Assembly: GCA_018398585.1 (NCBI GenBank)
Contig: JAGTTD010000026.1
Span: 1,865,001-1,929,000 of the forward strand
DNA length: 64,000 nt
DNA from: Simmondsia chinensis
Taxonomy: Eukaryota; Streptophyta; Magnoliopsida; Caryophyllales; Simmondsiaceae
Direction of reading: 5' to 3'
Part shown: positions 58,261-64,000 of the stretch, in pieces
Position numbering within the stretch: position 1 is the stretch's first letter
Layout of the letters: every line of letters starts with the position of its first letter
Notes under the pieces: generated by a model
What the model saw: the letters and a program-made list of their open reading frames with translations, nothing else
The model's database searches: none
What the model was told of the DNA's origin: nothing
Program-made: the position numbers and the translations under genes

Positions 58261-59510
58261 GACACTAACACAAGTTGTTTTCACACCATTTAGACCAATC
58301 ATACACGGTGTATGATTGATCTTACACCACTATTGACTTGAAAGACACTAAAACAAGTTGATTTACACCATTAAAACCTATCATACACGGTGTATGATTA
58401 ATCATACGCCACTAATTGCTTAAGACACACTAAAACAAGTTGTTTTCACACTATTAAAAACAATCATACACGGTGTATGATTAATCATACACCACTAATG
58501 ACTTGAAACACATTAACATAAATTGATTTTACACCATTAAAACCTATCATACACAGTGCATGGTTAATCATACATCATTGTTTACTTGAAACACACCAAG
58601 ACAAGTTGGTTTTACACCATTACAACCTATCATACACCACTGTATGATTGATCATACAGCACTGTTTACTTGATACACACCTAGATAAGTTCGTTTTACA
58701 GCATTAAAAGCAATCATACACGGTGTATGATTTATTATACACCACTAATGACTCAAAACAAACTAACACAAGTTGATTTCACACCATTAAAACCTATCAT
58801 ACACTGTGTATGAATGATCATACACCACTAATCAGTAGAAACACACATAATCTAGTTGGTTTTACATAATTAAAAGCAATCATATAGATGTATGATTGAT
58901 CATACACCACCATTTGCTTGAAACACACCTAGACAAGTTGGTTTTACACCATTAAAAGCAATCATACACGGTGTATGATTGATCATACACCACTATTTTC
59001 TTAACACGCACTAAAACAAGTTGATTTCACACCATTTAGACAAATCATACACGGTGTATGATTGATCATACGCCACTATTTACTTAAAACATATTAAAAC
59101 AAGTTAATTTTACACCCTTAAAACCTATCATACACCGTTTACGATTAAACATACACCACTAATCAGTAGAAACACATATAATTTAGTTGGTTTTACACCA
59201 TTATAAGCAATCATACATGGTGTATGGTTAATCATATACCACTAACGACTTGAAACACATCTAGACATGTTGGTTTTACACTATTAATACCAATCATACA
59301 CGGTATATGAATAATCATATACCACTGTTTACTTAACACACACTAACACAAGTTGATTTGACGCCCTTAAAACCTATTATACACGGTGTATGATTCATCA
59401 TATACTACTATTTACTTAAAACACACTAAAACAAGTTGATTTCACACCATTTAGACCAACCATACACGGTGTATGATTGGTTTAAGACCATTAATGAGTT
59501 GAAAAAACCA
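58261..59510 (-). repeat. Right TGTATGAT array (about 15 units), inverted
   Basis: Reverse-complement orientation of the left array: TCATACACGGTGTATGATTG, ATCATACACCACTAAT, GAAACACACTAAAACAAGTT, TTCACACCATTAAAACC. It starts abruptly inside transposase exon 2. Confidence 0.9.
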
Positions 59511-60378
59511 ACAAAAATGATATTACACCATTTAATGACTATTAGCACACCAACACTATATGATAGTGATCCATTTTCAACACTCACGCACCCTGCATCA
59601 ACTATCATCCACCATTTATGCTTCACCATCAATATCTGCTTTCCACCACCAAAATCCGCACAACGTATAGGCAAATATCAATAAAAACCATCACACAAAT
59701 ATGAAAAACACAGGTGCAATGAGGAACAATAAATTAAATCAGCCACGGAATCCAATAAACAAGCCAGTATGGAAATCTCACTCAAACCGCTAACAACAAA
59801 ACCCTATACCCTAAATAAAACCCTAACCAATACTATGCCCATGCAACACACGAAACAAACGCATATACATTTCCCTACAAAATAACTTCGGAAATTGTGA
59901 TTAAACCCTAGATCGACGAAGAGAGCAAGGATGAAGAGGAGCAAACAGACAAAATCGTCGGACGAACGCTTCTTACAACAGATAGAGCAGCTAGAGGGTC
60001 ACAACGGACGGGAACGAGTCTCGCGGATGAAGTTAGAGGAGAGAGAGGATGAATGCGATCAAAGAGGGGAGAGAGCGAATGGCTTGCCAAACAAGTTTGC
60101 AGGAGAGAGAAAATGGACAAGGGAGGGGGTAAAGCAAAATTTAGGGCTGTTGCATTAAATGTGGAGAGAGAAGGGGAGAGAGAGAGCGGACGAGTGGGGC
60201 AGTGAAAAGTAAAGGAATTACTGCTGCAACATTAAATGAGGAGAGAGAAGGGGAGAGAGAGAGTGGTTGGGTGGGGGGTGAAGTGGGGGGGGCAATTTTG
60301 TCCAAAAGGGTCTATTTAAGGTTAAAGTGGTTGGAAAAAGATTGGGGGGGCCGGGGGGGTTATTCCGTACGACTTCCC
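59511..60378. repeat. Right subterminal region of the MULE
   Basis: A unique stretch to about 59,900, then GA-rich sequence (GAGAGAGAAGGGGAGAGAGA) which pairs with the CT-rich left end. A short ORF at 59,931 (MKRSKQTKSSDERFLQQIEQ) has no known domain and lies in this low-complexity stretch. Part of it could be captured host 5' UTR. Confidence 0.45.
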
Positions 60379-60990
60379 TTAGAAAATCTCTATTACAAAA
60401 TCCATACTCTCCTTAAATCCCTCCTAAAATTTTTCATTTTAAGAATTCTGTAATTTTAAGTCATTCCATCATAAAGTGATTTTTTAAAACGAAAAAACTA
60501 AAGCACCCGTTAAAGAAAAGATATATGTCTTGATGAAAGAATATATCTTTTAATACAATTATATGTTTCTTTCATATGTTTTTTAGTAAAGGGGTATATC
60601 TTTTGGTGAAGAGACATATTTATTAAAGAAGAGACATGTCTATTAATGAAAAGATGTGTTTCTTAACGAAAGGACTCGACCATCGGTGTTTTGATGGAAG
60701 TAACCCCCTCTTTTCTATAAATGAGATCACGGTTCTCTGTCTACCAAAACATATAAATCCATGAATATAAAAGATAATTAAAAGCGGTTAAAAGGGAGAA
60801 ATCAGATTTTCTCGGTGTTCATACTCAATGGTCCAATTAAAGATTGCTATTAATTAAGATATTTTCTTAAATTTAATGTGTAAAAATCTTAAAGTTCAAA
60901 ATATATTGGAATTTTTCTTGTATGCATTAATGTTTATGCATAATACAATTGTAATGTGATAATATAGAAAATTAAGAAAAACAAACACTT

Positions 60991-61064
60991 CCGTGCATCG
61001 CACGGGATAACACTCGTGTTATTATTAAGTTAAAATTACTAAATGCTCCCCGTGCGATGCACGG
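60991..61064. repeat. Two inverted 16-bp palindromic copies
   Basis: CCGTGCATCGCACGGG at 60991-61006 and its exact reverse complement at 61049-61064, 42 bp apart. Each is itself nearly palindromic (CCGTGC...GCACGG). Confidence 0.8.
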
Positions 61065-61066
61065 TA

Positions 61067-61989
61067 AAGCTTTTATGTCTTGTATAATTTAATTAATTTG
61101 TAAAACCTTATTATTTTTAATTAATATTGATTGATTAATTTAGGTAAGAAAATTAGTGCAATTTCTTTAATATCCAACCAAAAAGATGAGTTGTATTTAA
61201 TTTTATAAAACACGATATTGGCGCATCAATCTTGAATTACAATGCTAGTTTTGGCATGTCTTTCGCAAACTTAGCAACTTTATTTTTGAAACTATAACAT
61301 GTTTATGGATCATCGTAATATGTTGGAAGGAACATTGGTTACTTATATTTTCAAAAACTTTTTTTTCAATTTTTTTTAGTGTTTTTAAAGATTTTATTTT
61401 CATATAAAATGTTCTTATAAGTTTTGTAAAAAAAAAAAAAAAATTATTTTGTCAAAAATTACTTTTTTATGTTATGAATTATATGCTTTATCTAAATTCT
61501 TTTTATTTAATGTTTTCCTTTAAATTATATTGAATTCATTTAAAATAGATAGCGCATACACATTTTTGTAAGAAAATAGTTTACCTAATAAATTTTCTAC
61601 CATTCTTTTCTAATGAATATTTTTAGATTTTTTTTTTTATTTTTCTATATTTCTCTTATGTTCAATCTCCATTTATTTCATTCATATTGATTTACTTATT
61701 TTTACTTCTCGATTTGCATCAGTTATTTTCTAATCAATATTTTTTGTATTTCTATTATCATATTCAAACCTTTATCCAATTAATAATAAAATTAGTTTTT
61801 TTGTAAAGATATGCTTTTAACTGTTTTGAATTTTCCCTTTGGTTGATTAGTATATTTTTTTGTTAAAAAAATATGTATTATATGAATTTTTTCTTTAGAA
61901 TGTTCATTTATTAGAAATTGGTACCAAAACGTTGTCTAAGCATGCAACTTGAAACACCCATGGACACATGTCCGAAAAATCCATTTAGG
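61067..61989. other. No gene; AT-rich
   Basis: Very T-rich DNA with homopolymer runs. No coding, tRNA or repeat signal that I can support. Confidence 0.4.
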
Positions 61990-62005
61990 AATAGAAGGGG
62001 GAAGT

Positions 62006-62169
62006 CCATCATGAAGGCGTCTCACTCAGTGGAGTTTCCTACCTATGCGGTCATCGCCCAGGGGTCAAGAGTTCGATTCTCGCTGAGGATATACTCATGA
62101 CTTACCTGTTTATGGGAATTTTGGGCCCCCTCATGGGTTGGAGTTGGTTAGGACAACTTAGTCTCAAAA
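62006..62169 (+). mobile_element. tRNA-derived SINE, second family
   Basis: A-box-like CTCACTCAGTGGAG and B box GAGTTCGATTCTCG, then a body with GGGCCCCCTCATGGGTTGG and an A-rich end. The 16-bp duplication AATAGAAGGGGGAAGT / AATAGAAGGGGAAAGT is at 61990-62005 and 62170-62185. Confidence 0.8.
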
Positions 62170-62554
62170 AATAGAAGGGGAAAGTAATTTAAACAACTTC
62201 TAGTAAATGTTGAAATAGATAAAGGAAAAATAATTAATAGTATAAATGCAGGGCATAACCCAAGCCCCCGAATTTTTAGGGCCCCAGATTTTTGAAGTTG
62301 TGATTCTTAAAGTATCAATTATTAGTATTAGCAAATTTATAGTCAAAATTATTATAATTTGTTGTATATAAAGGGGCCCTTTTTGAGAATTTCGCTTGAG
62401 GCCCCGAAAATGCTAGGACTGGCCCTGTGTGGTAATGATTTGTTGTGCATGTTAAAGCCGTTATGATTTATGTCATGCGTTATACACCTGAAATAACAAA
62501 AACTTGTCGGATGAGGGATGCTTGAATTTGAAATATTATTGTAATAAAAAGATA

Positions 62555-62760
62555 CAACAACAACACAACACAACAGTCCCAGTGTCTCAAAGGCTCTCGC
62601 GTACGCAGGGTCTGGGGGGTAGTAGGATGTACGCAGCCTTACCCCATCAGGGTAAGACCCTGACGAGAGAGTGTTTCCGAGGACCTCCAACCTGATATTT
62701 GATATTGATATTGATAATTATGAATAGCCTGTACGAAGAGCATGTAAAGATATGTAACAA
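62555..62760 (-). mobile_element. 5'-truncated RTE LINE end
   Basis: Minus-strand 3' module (AACACTCTCTCGTCAGGG, AAGGCTGCGTACATCC, GTACGCGAGAGCC) with a (TTG)-type end and about 60 bp of upstream UTR (GAAGAGCATG as in the LINE at 46.2 kb). Flanks AATAAAAAGATA and AATAAAAGATA look like an aged duplication. Confidence 0.7.
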
Positions 62761-63189
62761 TAAAAGATAACAATGCTAATGTAATTTTAATTAATCAAGC
62801 TCCTATTTGGTACAGTTAATTATATGGAATGCCCATTAATAATTAATAATTCCTCTTTATTTAAATCAAGTAAATGTAATATACTGTTAAGTCAGAATTT
62901 TCAATAAGATAACTGTCAGGAAAAATATATTAGTCATGTGATTAATAATATTTTATTAATTAATTTTATTTTAATAATAAATTAGGTAATATATTAGTCT
63001 TTTTATAATAGCAGGCAGTTAAGTTAGTAGTAGTGGGTAGTTTAATTAGCAGTGACTCTCCTCTTTTTTCTTGTGCCCGATGGCAAAGGCTTATACTCAT
63101 CTCTATATATTAAAATTCCATATGTACAACCAAAACCACTCCTCAAGAGTGGCCAAATCACTATACCTATTTACAAAAGATTCAATTTA

Positions 63190-63637
63190 GGCCCGTCACT
63201 TTCTGTAAAAACACTTATGTGAAAAGTAATTTTTGAAAAAGCATTTTGTATTTGGCTCAACTAGTCAGAAGTGCTTATTTTATTATTGTTAGTGTTTGGC
63301 CAGTGTTTAAGAAAAGTGCTTTTGTTTTTGTCAAATTACCGAAAAAGACCAAATTGGTTGGGTAGAGGGTTAGGATTTTGAAAGATGATACGGTATGATG
63401 TAATTTTAATGTTTGAATAGGGATATTTTTGTTCTAAAAGTTTTAAGTTTTTTTATTCTACTTCTGCTTATAATCAGAAGCACCAAATTTCTGCTTCTGC
63501 TTATAAGCAGAAAAACAACTTTGTCTTTTAATAAAAAATACTTTTTAATGTTTGCCAAACACCCTCCAGATTCCAGAAAAGTGCTTCTTCTAGAAAAAAC
63601 ACTTATTTCCCTGGAATAAGCAATCCCAAACAGGCCC
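63190..63637. mobile_element. Tourist-like (PIF/Harbinger) MITE
   Basis: GGCCCGTCACTTTC to CCCAAACAGGCCC with TTA on both sides (63187-63189, 63638-63640). Shares AATCAGAAGCACCAAATTT and GTGCTTATTTTATTA with the copy at 17624-18465. Confidence 0.7.
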
Positions 63638-63645
63638 TTAAACTC

Positions 63646-64000
63646 TGTCACGTTCTTGATTTCGTGACCTAAATTCAAGGATCAAGGATGATCAATGAAT
63701 CTAGAGATCAAGAGAATTTTGAAGAACTAAGATGAGGAAAAGAAGGAATTAGATGAGAAAATAGAGATAGAAATTGAGACGGATTAAGAGAGCTTTTCAT
63801 TGATATTTGATTGGATGATTATTACAAGTATGATCTCCTCTATTTATAACCACTTTACAATTATTCAAATAAAGAGGCGGGAAATAACCTTCCCTCAAAA
63901 TGGCGGGAAAAGGGGGAGCGGAGGTAGTTACAACCAAATTTAGAGAATTCTAGATTATTCTATTACAATTTTAATAATTCCCAGCGTGTCCCTTTGTTTG
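63646..64000 (-). mobile_element. Partial LTR at the window edge
   Basis: Begins TGTCACGTTCTTGATTTCG (so the minus strand ends in CA). A minus-strand TATA (GGTTATAAATAGAGG) lies near 63,840-63,855. The layout resembles the LTRs at 43147-45414. The other end lies beyond the window. Confidence 0.45.

Larger units (their letters stand above)
51822..60378 (+). mobile_element. Mutator-like element with array-built inverted ends (8.6 kb)
   Basis: Ends GGGAAATCGTACGGAATA and TATTCCGTACGACTTCCC, with a perfect 9-bp duplication TTAGAAAAT at 51813-51821 and 60379-60387. The outer ~400 bp of each side are pyrimidine/purine-rich inverted repeats (CACTCTCTCTCTCC, TTTAATGCAACA). Inside these come long, mutually inverted arrays of an ~83-bp unit, then a single transposase gene between the arrays. 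A solo LTR splits the left array. Confidence 0.9.
49348..60827. mobile_element. Outer inverted-repeat element, interrupted twice
   Basis: 49348-49681 plus 51505-51570 (TGAGTATGGACATC, AGAGAATCGG, ATTAATAGACGTGTC, ATCAAGACATATATCTTTT) is matched in reverse complement by about 60,500-60,827 (ending GGTGTTCATACTCA). Short AAAGACATGTCTCTT-type motifs recur within each arm. Between the arms are the LINE at 49682-51492 and the MULE at 51822-60378. Without these it would be roughly 1.1 kb. No clear duplication at the outer ends. Confidence 0.45.

Noticed and set aside
52310..59510. CRISPR-like array
   Set aside because: Regular spacing catches the eye, but the unit is homogeneous over its whole length with no unique spacers, and it belongs to a plant transposon with TIRs and a 9-bp duplication.
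59931..60158. Charged 75-codon ORF (MKRSKQTKSSDERF...)
   Set aside because: It lies in the GA-rich subterminal repeat of the MULE and shows no domain; not enough to call a gene.
62504..62695. Small plus-strand ORF with TQGLGGSRMYAALPHQG
   Set aside because: It is the antisense of the shared LINE 3' module, which yields the same peptide-like reading wherever the tail occurs.

Overview
The window is nuclear DNA of a flowering plant, probably a eudicot. It is AT-rich, has spliced genes with GT-AG introns, and most of its length is layered transposable elements. The species cannot be named from the sequence.

Host genes. Three host loci are visible, all on the minus strand. (1) At 212-2088 lie three exons of an RSL/RHD6-type bHLH transcription factor gene; the rest of its bHLH domain is beyond the left edge. 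(2) At about 21.4-21.8 kb is a TATA box followed by two short spliced exons, the 5' end of a gene I cannot identify. (3) At 34,536-45,652 is a complete six-exon adenine phosphoribosyltransferase gene. Its 555-nt coding sequence is spread over 11 kb because almost every intron holds transposons.

Layout. 0-4.4 kb: bHLH gene with a 292-bp miniature LTR element (TRIM) in intron 1, a MITE, and a 5S rRNA-derived SINE. 4.4-14.5 kb: an hAT-like element interrupted by a 9.6-kb Mutator-like element (MULE) that is an almost perfect giant palindrome. Each arm carries a decayed MURA transposase and a decayed plant-mobile-domain (PMD) gene. 14.5-22 kb: SINE, MITEs, and a tandem array of the TRIM reaching the unidentified gene. 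22-34 kb: MITEs, more 5S-SINEs and a 5'-truncated L1 LINE containing a 46-nt C run. 34-46 kb: the APT gene. 46-51.5 kb: two RTE-type LINEs in opposite orientation, one holding an hAT-like element. 51.8-60.4 kb: a second MULE, whose terminal regions are long inverted arrays of an ~83-bp unit rich in a TGTATGAT motif. These arrays flank a transposase gene with three nonsense codons and no C-terminal SWIM finger. 60.4-64 kb: MITE, SINE, LINE tail and a partial LTR.

The strongest unusual signals are: (a) five dispersed copies of a SINE whose head is 5S rRNA and whose tail matches the 3' end of the resident RTE LINEs, three with clear 14-16 bp target-site duplications; (b) the palindromic MULE that moved as one unit (single 9-bp duplication at its outer ends); and (c) the MULE with array-built ends (its own 9-bp duplication). 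Target-site duplications were read directly from the sequence. Family names are by recognition of motifs, without database search.
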